This document shows, one piece after another, positions 45,519-53,968 of a stretch of 64,000 nt of DNA. A program made the position numbers and the translations under genes. The stretch's first letter is position 1. Each line of letters starts with the position of its first letter. The notes beneath the pieces are model-generated. The model ran no database searches. It had not been told where the DNA came from and saw only the letters and a program-made list of their open reading frames with translations. The stretch covers positions 62,001-126,000 of the forward strand of contig JAJDTU010000010.1 of assembly GCA_022826965.1 (NCBI GenBank), written 5' to 3'. The DNA is from Dehalococcoidia bacterium. GTDB taxonomy: Bacteria; Chloroflexota; Dehalococcoidia; Bin125.

Positions 45519-46268
45519 ATGACCACCCAGATTGACGAGCTCCACGTCTACGCCGAGCAGAACTTTGGTCGACACCTGCTCGCCAACAGCTATCCCGGCC
45601 GGGGCATCGTGGTCGGGCGCCTCAAGTCCGACACCGACGAGGATCGCTGGGTTCAGATCTACTGGATCATGGGACGCAGCGAACACAGCCGGAATCGCCG
45701 CTTTGTGATCGGAGGCGACAAGGACGAGGAACTGCGCACGGAGGCGCGCGATCCAGCGTTGCTCAGCGATCCAACCAACATCATCTACGACGCGATGCTG
45801 GAATCGCCGGACCTCTACTACGTCTCCAACGGCAACCACACGCACACGATGAAGGGTGCGATCGAGTGCGCAGCCCGCCTGGAAGACGCACTCGCCGTCC
45901 GCGAGCGCGAGGACGACGCACCGAACTACACCCCGCGCATCGCGGCGATGCTCGATCTCCGTGGACAGGGCGAACTCAGCTTTGCCATCCTTCGCGCCAA
46001 CGCCGCCAACCACGACGAGACCGACCGCATCGTCTGGCGCTTCCCATTTCCGCCGAAGGGTCTCGGCTACGGAATCACCACGTACCGGCACGACGGCAAC
46101 CCGTTACCCGCCTTCGCCGGAGACCCGCTCTGGCTACCGCTCTCGGGAACACCAGAAGACGTCGCTAATACCTACTGGAACGCCCTCGACCAGGATAACA
46201 AGATCGCGTTGGCAGTCAAAGTCATTCAAGACGGCAAATCCCGCATCATCCTCCGCCAACCGCCCTAA
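45519..46268 (+). CDS. archaeal-type (PurO-like) IMP cyclohydrolase
   Basis: 249 residues from the ATG at 45519. It resembles PF07826 IMP cyclohydrolase: NSYPGRGIVVGRLKSDTDED at the start, WIMGRSEHSRNRRFV, DPTNIIYDAMLESPDLYYVSNGNHT and AARLEDALAVRERED, then a long C-terminal extension with YTPRIAAMLDLRG and YGITTYRHDG. PurO closes FAICAR to IMP in Archaea. With the stand-alone AICAR formyltransferase at 14023, both PurH activities are present as separate proteins. It is divergent from the carboxylase gene; a repeat copy lies after its stop. Confidence 0.82.
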   Translation: MTTQIDELHVYAEQNFGRHLLANSYPGRGIVVGRLKSDTDEDRWVQIYWIMGRSEHSRNRRFVIGGDKDEELRTEARDPALLSDPTNIIYDAMLESPDLYYVSNGNHTHTMKGAIECAARLEDALAVREREDDAPNYTPRIAAMLDLRGQGELSFAILRANAANHDETDRIVWRFPFPPKGLGYGITTYRHDGNPLPAFAGDPLWLPLSGTPEDVANTYWNALDQDNKIALAVKVIQDGKSRIILRQPP

Positions 46269-46309
46269 GACCGCCCAATCGGAGACCTCCGCGCAACCGG
46301 TATCACCTG

Positions 46310-46358
46310 TCCCCTCGCGCAAGCGGGGGGAGAAGCCGCAGGCAGAGGGGGGACTCCA
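46310..46358. repeat. tripartite hairpin repeat
   Basis: A degenerate first stem (CCCCTCGC against GCGGGGGG) and second stem GCC/GGC are followed by GAGGGGGGACTCC. It sits between the convergent IMP cyclohydrolase and CaiB-fusion genes, a position suited to termination, and has the same orientation as the other copies. Confidence 0.7.
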
Positions 46359-46416
46359 ACCCGATGGCTGAGTTTATCCTGAGCCGCTACGCACCAGCTC
46401 CCGCACGCGGCAGCGC

Positions 46417-48816
46417 TCAATCATCCGACGAACTCAGCCCGCTCCGTGCGATCAATACCGGCGCCGTGGGTACGTCAGACGTGATCTCCAGCGCGTACAA
46501 CTCGGCGATCTGTTCGTCGTCGTAGCCCAAATCCGACAGCACCTCCTGGTTGTGCTCGGCGAACCTCGGCGCCGCTCGCCGAATCGACGGTTCCGTGCGG
46601 CTGAAGCGCCATGGCCAGCTTGGATAGGGGTACACGCCGACCACCGAGTGCTCCACCCACCGGTAGAACCCGCTCGCGTGGATGTGCGGATCGTGCAGGA
46701 CCTGCCAGTTGGCCAGGATCGGCGCCGCCGAGATCCCCGCGCGCTGTAACTCCCAGGCGCCTTCGTACTGCTCACGCTCGCTTGTCCACGTCTCGATCGC
46801 TGCGTCGAGTTCATCGTGTCGAGAGCGCCGACCCGCCAACGTCGACAACTCGCCGTCGGCCAACAGGTCGTCGCGCTCGATCACCCGACACAGCGTCGCC
46901 CAGTCAGCGTCGTTTTGAACCGAGACGGCTATCCAACAGTCCTCACCGGCTGCGCGATACGCGCCCTGCGGCGCGTAGCGGCGGTCGCGGTTGCCGTCCG
47001 GACGCCGAATCTCACGCGTCGTCTGGTACTCCATCAGCGCTTCGAAGAAGTACGCCGCCCCGGCTTCGTTCAAGGCCACATCGATGTACTGTCCCTCGCT
47101 GGAACTGTCCCGATGCTCCAGCGCCGCCAGGATCGCGACGGTCGCGTGGTTGCCCGAGACCGGGTCGGCGTAGAACAGCGGCGTCCGCCGCACCTGGTCG
47201 GCGTTGTAGCCCGTCACCGATGCCAGGCCCGAGGACGCCTCGATGTTCGATCCGTACGCCGACCAGTCGCGCCACGGTCCGGTCGCGCCGAATCCGGACA
47301 TCGAAACGTAGATCAACCCCGGATTCTCTTTGCGCACCGTCTGATAGTCCAACCCGAGGTTGGGCATGACCCGAGCCGAGTTGTTCTCCACGAACACATC
47401 AGCCTCGCGCATCAGCTCAACGAAGATCTGCTTGCCCTCCTCGGTCGACAGATCGACCACGAGATCACGTTTGTTGCGATTGAGCAGGTTGAAGTACATC
47501 GCCCGGTCGTACGGGTACTTCTGCGGGTCCTGCGTCGGACCGGGCATGAACAGAGCCCGCGTCGCCGGACGGGCCGCCCATTCCAGCTTGACCACGTCCG
47601 CACCGAGGTCGCCCAGGTGCCGGCCGACGATCGGCCCCGCCCAGTTGCCGGTCAGTTCGACCACCTTGAGCCCTGCCAATGGCAGATCGGTCGTCGCCAT
47701 CGCGACCGGAGGCCTTGGCGCAGGCGTCAATGCGAATTCTCGACTCACCGACGCGGTGTGCTCACCCAGATTGGGCGCTTCCCCTTGGCGCTCTGCGGGC
47801 GTGGCCGACATCACATAGGCGGGACCCGGATACCGCAGGTCGTCCCACTCGGGATCGTTGCCGTACTCCCACCAGCCGCGAGTCGCCAACTGGATGTTGT
47901 TCGACAACCCCCGCGCGTCGAGCACCGGCGTGCAGGCAATCCGCAACTCCTGCGCCTTCGTTGCCACCTCCTCCGAGCCGTACTCCTGCGCCCACGCCTC
48001 CACGTCCTGGTAGAGCTGTCCGAGTTGCTTGCGCCAGTCGTCGATGTCGTTGATCTCGACGCTGTCCATCCGCTCCGGTTGATCGATCAGCAGGAAAATG
48101 TTGGGATTCGGCACCGCCCGCATGAACAACGCCCAGCCGTCCTGCGTTTTGGTGAAGTCGTGCGGAACCCGATTCATCGCCGAGCCGCTCGCGATCCACG
48201 AAGAGATCAGCCACGCATGCGCCGACAGGTTCGACTCCAGCGCCGACACCTCAACTGTCTGACCGTGGCCGGAGCGCCGACGCTCGCGCACCGCGGTCAA
48301 GGCGCCGATCGCGGCGTGCACGCCGGCGTGCAACTCCGACTGCCCACCGGGGATCATCAGAGGCTCGCCGTCCGGATCGCCGGTGAAGAACATGTAGCCG
48401 CCCATCGCCCAGGTCGCGATCTCCGAGCCCCGCCATCCTGCATACGGCCCTTCCAACCCCCACGGCGACAACTCAATCCGAACCAGCCGCTCGGGCAGCA
48501 TCTTCGGCACGCTCGAACGCCAGGGAGAACCGTCGTCAAGGATCAGGACGTCGGCCGCTCGGCACAGACCCTCCAACAGTGCCCGCGCCGATTCCCCGTC
48601 CGAAGGCGCCGCCGACTCCTTGCCGCCGCTCAGGTGAGCCCACGGTCCGCCCCAGGCTCGGTCTTTCGCTCCCCAGCGGCGAAGCTCGGAACCCTCCGGC
48701 GGCTCGACAAGGATCACCCGAGCGCCAAGATCCGCGAGCAACTTCGAGCAGTAGGCGCCGCCCAACCCGGAACTCAGATCGACGACGAGCAACCCATCGA
48801 GTGATCGAGCGCTCAT
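46417..48816 (-). CDS. two-domain CaiB/BaiF fusion; Asp only in the C-terminal unit, Glu in the first
   Basis: 799 residues; ATG preceded by GAGAGGAC. Unit 1 (1-365) opens LLVVDLSSGLGGAYCSKLLA, the signature of the Asp-less group, and has Glu161 in GGQSELHAG where Asp is expected. Unit 2 (about 375-799) opens LKVVELTGNWAGPIVGRHLG and has Asp551 in FYADPVSGN. The linker near 362-378 is Pro/Ala-rich (LTPAPRPPVAMAT), as expected for a fusion joint. It is last in a minus-strand run after PepN, MOSC and the kinase-like gene, 13 bp from the latter. It corresponds in layout to the pair at 33874/35201 fused end to end. Confidence 0.9.
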   Translation of the reverse strand: MSARSLDGLLVVDLSSGLGGAYCSKLLADLGARVILVEPPEGSELRRWGAKDRAWGGPWAHLSGGKESAAPSDGESARALLEGLCRAADVLILDDGSPWRSSVPKMLPERLVRIELSPWGLEGPYAGWRGSEIATWAMGGYMFFTGDPDGEPLMIPGGQSELHAGVHAAIGALTAVRERRRSGHGQTVEVSALESNLSAHAWLISSWIASGSAMNRVPHDFTKTQDGWALFMRAVPNPNIFLLIDQPERMDSVEINDIDDWRKQLGQLYQDVEAWAQEYGSEEVATKAQELRIACTPVLDARGLSNNIQLATRGWWEYGNDPEWDDLRYPGPAYVMSATPAERQGEAPNLGEHTASVSREFALTPAPRPPVAMATTDLPLAGLKVVELTGNWAGPIVGRHLGDLGADVVKLEWAARPATRALFMPGPTQDPQKYPYDRAMYFNLLNRNKRDLVVDLSTEEGKQIFVELMREADVFVENNSARVMPNLGLDYQTVRKENPGLIYVSMSGFGATGPWRDWSAYGSNIEASSGLASVTGYNADQVRRTPLFYADPVSGNHATVAILAALEHRDSSSEGQYIDVALNEAGAAYFFEALMEYQTTREIRRPDGNRDRRYAPQGAYRAAGEDCWIAVSVQNDADWATLCRVIERDDLLADGELSTLAGRRSRHDELDAAIETWTSEREQYEGAWELQRAGISAAPILANWQVLHDPHIHASGFYRWVEHSVVGVYPYPSWPWRFSRTEPSIRRAAPRFAEHNQEVLSDLGYDDEQIAELYALEITSDVPTAPVLIARSGLSSSDD

Positions 48817-48829
48817 GTCGGCAGTCCTC

Positions 48830-49585
48830 TCACACCAGCGGCCAAGGATATGCTCGGCGACCCGGTGGGGGCGCGGGCAGGTGACCCTCTTCCAGTACCC
48901 GCTCCGCCCGCCGACGCAGCAGATCCATCTCGCCCTCGCTGAGGAAGCCTTCCAGTGACGCCGCCGCCCGACCGCCGCCCTGCAGACTCGGAATCAGCTC
49001 CTCAACATCCGCGATCAGTTCGGCGGGGATTGCCTCTCCGGCGTAGTCCCAGATCACGGTTCGCAACTTCTCGTCCTGGTGAAACGACAGTCCATTGTCG
49101 ATGCCCCACAACTGATCGCCGATGCCCTTGAGGATGTGCCCACCCTTGCGATCGGCGTTGTTCGCCATCCAGTCGAACAACGCAAACCGACGCATGTCGT
49201 CGGCATACTGCTCGCGAAGCTCGAAGAACGTGCAACTGTAGTCCGTCGGAATGTAGGCCTGCAGCGAGCCGATCCCGTACTCCAACCCATCCTCGCGCTC
49301 GACCGTCGGCGGGATCAGGTTCCAGCCCAGCGCCGCCGAGAACCGGTACGCCGCCACCTCTCGCCGGTACAGATTCGGAGGGAAGTCCCACAGCGGATTC
49401 TCGCCCTGGCCCGGCTTGTAGACCGCATAGCCCAGCGACGGCGCATCACTATGCCGTAGCTCCAGCAGGAACACGTAGTTGGAGGCGTACGGAATGCGCG
49501 CGCCGTCCGTCACGGTCGCCGAGGCAAGCCACGAGGGCACGCGCTTATCCAGCGGATCCCACGACTGCTCCGGAAAGCGCTCCAT
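48830..49585 (-). CDS. SCO1664/TIGR03843-like PI3K/HipA-fold protein
   Basis: 251 residues from the ATG at 49585. ASNYVFLLELRHSDAPSLGY and AVYKPGQGENPLWDFPPNL carry the phosphate-binding lysine region (YKPGxGExPLWDFP is the family hallmark). FALFDWMANNADRKGGHIL and LWGIDNGLSFH supply the catalytic Asp-x4-His/Asn and metal-binding Asp of the kinase-like fold. The C-terminus is PPPGRRAYPWPLV. The family is best known from Actinobacteria; its substrate is undefined. It lies 38 bp after the MOSC gene on the same strand. Confidence 0.88.
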   Translation of the reverse strand: MERFPEQSWDPLDKRVPSWLASATVTDGARIPYASNYVFLLELRHSDAPSLGYAVYKPGQGENPLWDFPPNLYRREVAAYRFSAALGWNLIPPTVEREDGLEYGIGSLQAYIPTDYSCTFFELREQYADDMRRFALFDWMANNADRKGGHILKGIGDQLWGIDNGLSFHQDEKLRTVIWDYAGEAIPAELIADVEELIPSLQGGGRAAASLEGFLSEGEMDLLRRRAERVLEEGHLPAPPPGRRAYPWPLV

Positions 49586-49623
49586 GGCCGCAAGCCTACG
49601 CGATGAGGCGCTCCCGCCGACCC

Positions 49624-50403
49624 TCAATCAAGGAGCGAAATCGCGTCGCCTACTCGCACATCGCCGCCAACGATCACATTGGCCTCGATGCCGAAATCGA
49701 GGTGCCCATACTCGGCGTTCAGCACTTTCATCAGGTCCATGTCGCGACCCTCGCCGGTCGGCGATGCGTTGACCGCGTTGCAGCGCTGGATCGGTGCCGT
49801 CACGTCAATCTCGACCGTCTCGCCAATCCGCACTCGCTTGCCGACCCACTCGAATTCGCCCCACTCGTCAAGACCGTCGACGGAGAAGTTGAGCCGGAAC
49901 CGGCGCATGTCGACATCGACGCCGGCCTTCTCCGACAGGTCGGCGAGCGAGGCCAGGCCGCCCAGCGAAATCTGCGTCGGGCCCCGGTCGGTGAATCGCG
50001 CCGCACCGTCACCAAGCAAACGCAGCGGCTCGCGCTCCGGTCGACCGCGCAGCGGATTCTCGGGCAAACCGAGCACGACATCGGTCATCCAGTCAGATAG
50101 CTCCAGGCGCGAAGCCTGGTCGTCGACCTCCGCAGACTTGGACTGTCCCTTGATCGTCACCGACAGCACGCGCGCGTCCGGATCCCAGCCCGACTCGATC
50201 CAGGCCAGGTAGGGCGTGTTGAGCATGGTCACCGAATGCCGCTTGGATACCCAGCCGACCGAGCCCGATGGCTCCGCATTGCCAAACGCAAAGATGAACG
50301 CCCGATCGCCCACGACCGACTCCCCCGGCCGCAACGTCAGCGACGGCATCGAGTGAGTCGTCATCCCCTTGACGGGGTAGGTGTAGCAGGCCGCAATCCG
50401 CAT
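49624..50403 (-). CDS. MOSC-domain protein
   Basis: 259 residues from the ATG at 50403 (GGGAG upstream). The N-terminal beta-barrel (MOSC_N: ACYTYPVKGMTTHSMPSLTL, GDRAFIFAFG) is followed by the MOSC domain with RFRLNFSVDG and the cofactor-coordinating Cys in TAPIQRCNAVN. Proteins such as YcbX and mARC use this Cys to bind molybdenum cofactor and reduce N-hydroxylated compounds; that reaction is only inferred here. It starts 2 bp after the PepN stop, so it is in the same operon. Confidence 0.9.
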   Translation of the reverse strand: MRIAACYTYPVKGMTTHSMPSLTLRPGESVVGDRAFIFAFGNAEPSGSVGWVSKRHSVTMLNTPYLAWIESGWDPDARVLSVTIKGQSKSAEVDDQASRLELSDWMTDVVLGLPENPLRGRPEREPLRLLGDGAARFTDRGPTQISLGGLASLADLSEKAGVDVDMRRFRLNFSVDGLDEWGEFEWVGKRVRIGETVEIDVTAPIQRCNAVNASPTGEGRDMDLMKVLNAEYGHLDFGIEANVIVGGDVRVGDAISLLD

Positions 50404-50405
50404 GA

Positions 50406-52988
50406 CTATCTCCCAGCCTGGGCGATCGCGAACCCGCGACAAGCGCGAGCCCGCTTCGCCTCATCTAGAGACTCACGCAACGGACGGGACAGGATCACCA
50501 GATCGTCGCCGAGCTCATCCAGCAACGCTTCCGACCGCTCAATGACATGATCGGACGGCTCCATCTGCGCGGGATACATCGCGCCGAAGAACCGCGAGGC
50601 GTACTCCTTGTCCCGCTTGTCGAACACCGAGCGCACCTCGTCGAAGAAGCGGTCCGTATACCCCTCGAGCAGCGCCGCCTGCGGTTTCCACCAGAAGCCG
50701 TGCATTGACGCCGTCAGCATCTGCAGCGACGCCTCCGTGTCTTCCTGATAGCGGGTCCACGCTTCGGCCTTCACCGCAGCGTCGGCCCGCGACGTGCGAA
50801 TCTGCTCCGCCGCTCGACGCCCGCGATCCGACCCGTCCCGCTCCAACTCGGCGTCCAGCCGCTCGAACCCGCCTTCGACGCCGTACGCCGTCGCTTTTGT
50901 CACCAGCGTCCAGCGCATGTCCTGATCGAGTTCGAATCCGTCGATACCCGTTCCCGCATCGACCAGCGCCAGGGCCTCGCCGATGTGCTCCACGCTCTGT
51001 GCCGCGCCGATCATCACCCGCGACCACATGATCCGGAAGTCCTGCTCGGTCGCAGAGAACAGTCGCTCCCGAGCGAACCGGTAGAGGCCGGCCGCACTCT
51101 CCAAACGCATCTCATCCGGCAGATACGAGCTCACCGCCTGCAGCGCGTTGTACGCCACCGTCTGCGCGATCTCCAACGTACGCTCCGACGCCAGCTTGTC
51201 CGTCGCCAGCGCCGCGTATTCGGCCGCCGAAAACTGTTGGTCGCGCACCATGTCCCACAGCGTGTGCCAGAGCAGCAGTCGCTGGAACCCGTCCGGGAAC
51301 CGGTCCAGCTCGTCCTGCACAAACGCCAGTGTGCGCTCGTCCAGCGCAATCTTGGCGAACGCGTGATCATCGTGGTTCGGGAAGACTGCCGCCGGCGCCG
51401 CCGCCCCCGACAGTTCTTCGATCACGGTCGATGCCCCGTCGATATCGACAGGCTGAGCATCGCGCAGTTGCGGTCCCTCGTCCGATCGGTCGTATACGGC
51501 AATCTCGGTGCGGTGTGGACGCAGCGTCGGGTGCTCGGCGATGGCGGTTTGCTGGATCGTGAAGGAGTTGACCGTGCCTTCGGCCACGTCCCACTGCGGC
51601 GCCAGCGTGTTGACCCCCGACGTCTCCAGCCAAGCCTGGGACCAGGCGCCCAACTCCCGTCCCGATCCACGCTCGAGCGCCGCCAGGAAGTCGGACAGCG
51701 TCGTGTTGCCCCACGCGTGAGTGCGGAAGTAGTCGCGCATCCCGTCGCGGAATCCGTCCGCCCCCAGGAACGCGACGAGCTGCTTCAGCACCGCCGCGCC
51801 CTTGCCGTAGGTGATCCCGTCGAAGTTGAGGAAGGTGGCATCCGTATCCGGTACCTCGCCCGCGATCGGGTGCGTGGTCGGCAACTGGTCCTGCTCGTAG
51901 GCCCACGCCTTCATCCGAGCATGGAACGCCGACCAAGCGCTCTCCGACCAGCGAGTCGCGTGGGCCATGGCGAGATACGACATGTACGTGGCGAACGACT
52001 CGTTCAGCCATAGGTCGTTCCACCAGCGCATCGTAACCAGGTCGCCGAACCACATATGAGCCATCTCGTGCAGCACCACCTCAGCCCGGTTCAGGCGCTG
52101 AATCTCCGTCGGCGGGTCGCGGAAGATCATCCGCTCCGAGAACGTGATGCAGCCCACGTTCTCCATCGCGCCCATATTGAACTCGGGCACAAACACCTGG
52201 TCGTACTTGTCGAACGGATAGCGGTAGTCGAAGAACTCCGAGAAAAACGTCAACCCGTCGCGCGTGACCTGGAAGAACTCGTCTGGATCGAAGTACGGAG
52301 CGATCGACTCGCGGCACAACACCCCGAGCGAAGTCTCCCCCGCCGCGTCCGACCACGTGTCCTCGTAGCGCTTGTACGGTCCCGCGATGAACGCATACAG
52401 ATACGTCGAAATCCGAGGCGTCTCCGTAAAGACGTGCGTCGTCCGACCCTCGCCGGCGTCCGACGACGACACCACTGGATAGTTCGCCGCCACTTCCCAC
52501 TCAGAGGGAGCCGTCACCGTTAGATCCAGTGAAGCCTTGATGTCCGGCTGGTCAAAGCACGGCAGCAACCGGTGGGCGTCATACGGCTCAAAGTGCGTGT
52601 ACAGGTACTCCTCGCCGTCTTCCGGATCGACAAACTGGTGCAACCCCGCGCCGATGTGGTCGTATTCGTTCGTGTACGAAATCTCAACCACGTTCCCCGC
52701 GTTCAGGTCTGCTCCATCGAGATACAGCCGATTGCGCTCGTGCTTCACGTCAACCGCGGAACCGTTGACCGTCAGCCCGTCAATCGACTTGGAGGTGCAG
52801 TCAAGAAACGTGCCCGCGGATGGATCGTCGAGAGCAAACCGAACACTCAGCGAGCCCTCATACGTCGGCGAACCCTTGGTCAGGCTCAACTCCAGCGTGT
52901 ACCCCACATCCGACACCCGCCCCGCCCGCTCCTGCGCCTCCACCTCACTGAGCACATTCAACGATTCCGCCGTCGAACCGTTCGCCAT
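50406..52988 (-). CDS. pepN: membrane alanyl aminopeptidase N (M1 family)
   Basis: 860 residues from the ATG at 52988, with AGAGG eight bases upstream. The same frame stays open another 320 bp only because it crosses repeat DNA. GAMEN at 273-277 (NMGAMENVG) binds the substrate amino terminus. The zinc site is HEMAH at 307-311 with Glu330 in NESFATY. The C-terminal helical ERAP1-like domain is complete. It removes N-terminal residues from peptides in the cytosol. First gene of the pepN-MOSC-kinase-CaiB run; repeat copies lie immediately upstream. Confidence 0.95.
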   Translation of the reverse strand: MANGSTAESLNVLSEVEAQERAGRVSDVGYTLELSLTKGSPTYEGSLSVRFALDDPSAGTFLDCTSKSIDGLTVNGSAVDVKHERNRLYLDGADLNAGNVVEISYTNEYDHIGAGLHQFVDPEDGEEYLYTHFEPYDAHRLLPCFDQPDIKASLDLTVTAPSEWEVAANYPVVSSSDAGEGRTTHVFTETPRISTYLYAFIAGPYKRYEDTWSDAAGETSLGVLCRESIAPYFDPDEFFQVTRDGLTFFSEFFDYRYPFDKYDQVFVPEFNMGAMENVGCITFSERMIFRDPPTEIQRLNRAEVVLHEMAHMWFGDLVTMRWWNDLWLNESFATYMSYLAMAHATRWSESAWSAFHARMKAWAYEQDQLPTTHPIAGEVPDTDATFLNFDGITYGKGAAVLKQLVAFLGADGFRDGMRDYFRTHAWGNTTLSDFLAALERGSGRELGAWSQAWLETSGVNTLAPQWDVAEGTVNSFTIQQTAIAEHPTLRPHRTEIAVYDRSDEGPQLRDAQPVDIDGASTVIEELSGAAAPAAVFPNHDDHAFAKIALDERTLAFVQDELDRFPDGFQRLLLWHTLWDMVRDQQFSAAEYAALATDKLASERTLEIAQTVAYNALQAVSSYLPDEMRLESAAGLYRFARERLFSATEQDFRIMWSRVMIGAAQSVEHIGEALALVDAGTGIDGFELDQDMRWTLVTKATAYGVEGGFERLDAELERDGSDRGRRAAEQIRTSRADAAVKAEAWTRYQEDTEASLQMLTASMHGFWWKPQAALLEGYTDRFFDEVRSVFDKRDKEYASRFFGAMYPAQMEPSDHVIERSEALLDELGDDLVILSRPLRESLDEAKRARACRGFAIAQAGR

Positions 52989-53007
52989 CGAGGGCCTCTT
53001 TCCCAGT

Positions 53008-53105
53008 CTCCCCCGCACAGTGGCGAGAGATGCCGCGCTCTTCTCTTTTCTCCCCCGCGTAGCGGGGGAGATGTCACGAAGTGACAGAGGGGGGGTCTCC
53101 CCCAC
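53008..53105. repeat. tripartite hairpin repeat plus degenerate copy upstream of pepN
   Basis: 53008-53040 is a degenerate copy. 53049-53103 is full, with a perfect 10-bp stem (53049-53058 with 53062-53071, loop GTA), second stem TGTCAC/GTGACA (53072-53086) and third stem GGGGG 53091-53095 with CCCCC 53099-53103. It lies in the 211 bp between divergent pepN and the hydrolase at 53200; no other feature is seen there. Confidence 0.85.
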
Positions 53106-53199
53106 GTCTATTGCAGCGAGCCTAGCAGCGCCAGTAGACGAACCGGCCTGCCTTACCATGCCGCACGACAACCCAAATCCGACGAGGAAGGCCGAGACC

Positions 53200-53964
53200 A
53201 TGTCCGACGGGTACACCGAGTCCACCATCGAGGTCGCCGGCCTCCCTATCCAGGTCCTCCGCGGCGGCGAAGGCCCATCAGTCCTCGTCATCCACCACGA
53301 AACCGGCAATCCCGGCTGGCTCGAGTTTCACAACGCCCTCTCCGGCAGCCGCGACACAATCCTGCCAACCCTCCCCGGCTGGGACGGCACCGAGCGCGGG
53401 GACTGGATGCGCAGCGTCCGCGACATCGCCGCCGTCTGCTCCCTCCTGCTTGACGAACTCGGCGTCGCCGACGTCACGTTGGTCGGCCTCGGCTTCGGCG
53501 GGTACGTAGCGGCCGAGATGGCCACCGCGAACCAGTCGCGACTGAGCGAACTCGTCCTCGTCAACGCCGTCGGCCTGCAGCCCGAGGACGGCGAAATCCG
53601 CGACCAGTTCCTCGAGGCTCACGCCGACTACGTCAAATCCTGCTTCGCCGACCCCGCCAACTTCACCGACCTCTACGGAGAGGAAGTCTCGACCGAGCAG
53701 CTCATCGCCTGGGACGCCAACCGAGAAATGACCGCCCGAACCGCCTGGAAACCGTTCCTCTACAGCCAGACCCTCCCCCATCTACTGAGAAACGTCACGG
53801 TCAAGACGAAGGTCATCCGAGGAACCCAGGACACCGTCGTCCCCGCCGCCGTCGCCCACCAGTACGTAAGCCTCCTCGGAGACGCCCAACTCATCGAACT
53901 CGTCGGAGGCCACAACCTCGAATCCGACGCCCCAGAAGCCCTCGCCGAGGCAATCGTCGCCTGA
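53200..53964 (+). CDS. alpha/beta hydrolase-fold protein without the nucleophile serine
   Basis: 254 residues from the ATG at 53200, shortly after GAGGAAGG. It is a normal alpha/beta hydrolase in layout (VLVIHHETGNPGWLEFHNAL, LPGWDGTE, a cap region, RGTQDTVVP, VGGHNLES). The nucleophile elbow reads GLGFGG, with Gly98 where Ser/Asp/Cys should stand, while the Asp and His of the triad remain. It may be a non-hydrolytic member or use another mechanism (cofactor-independent dioxygenase, decarboxylase or binding role). It is 4 bp before the secreted metalloprotease gene. Confidence 0.85.
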   Translation: MSDGYTESTIEVAGLPIQVLRGGEGPSVLVIHHETGNPGWLEFHNALSGSRDTILPTLPGWDGTERGDWMRSVRDIAAVCSLLLDELGVADVTLVGLGFGGYVAAEMATANQSRLSELVLVNAVGLQPEDGEIRDQFLEAHADYVKSCFADPANFTDLYGEEVSTEQLIAWDANREMTARTAWKPFLYSQTLPHLLRNVTVKTKVIRGTQDTVVPAAVAHQYVSLLGDAQLIELVGGHNLESDAPEALAEAIVA

Positions 53965-53968
53965 GCCG

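Noticed and set aside
52989-53309. N-terminal extension of PepN
   Set aside because: It is translated from repeat DNA, whereas the ATG at 52988 has a good ribosome site and begins the M1 fold.
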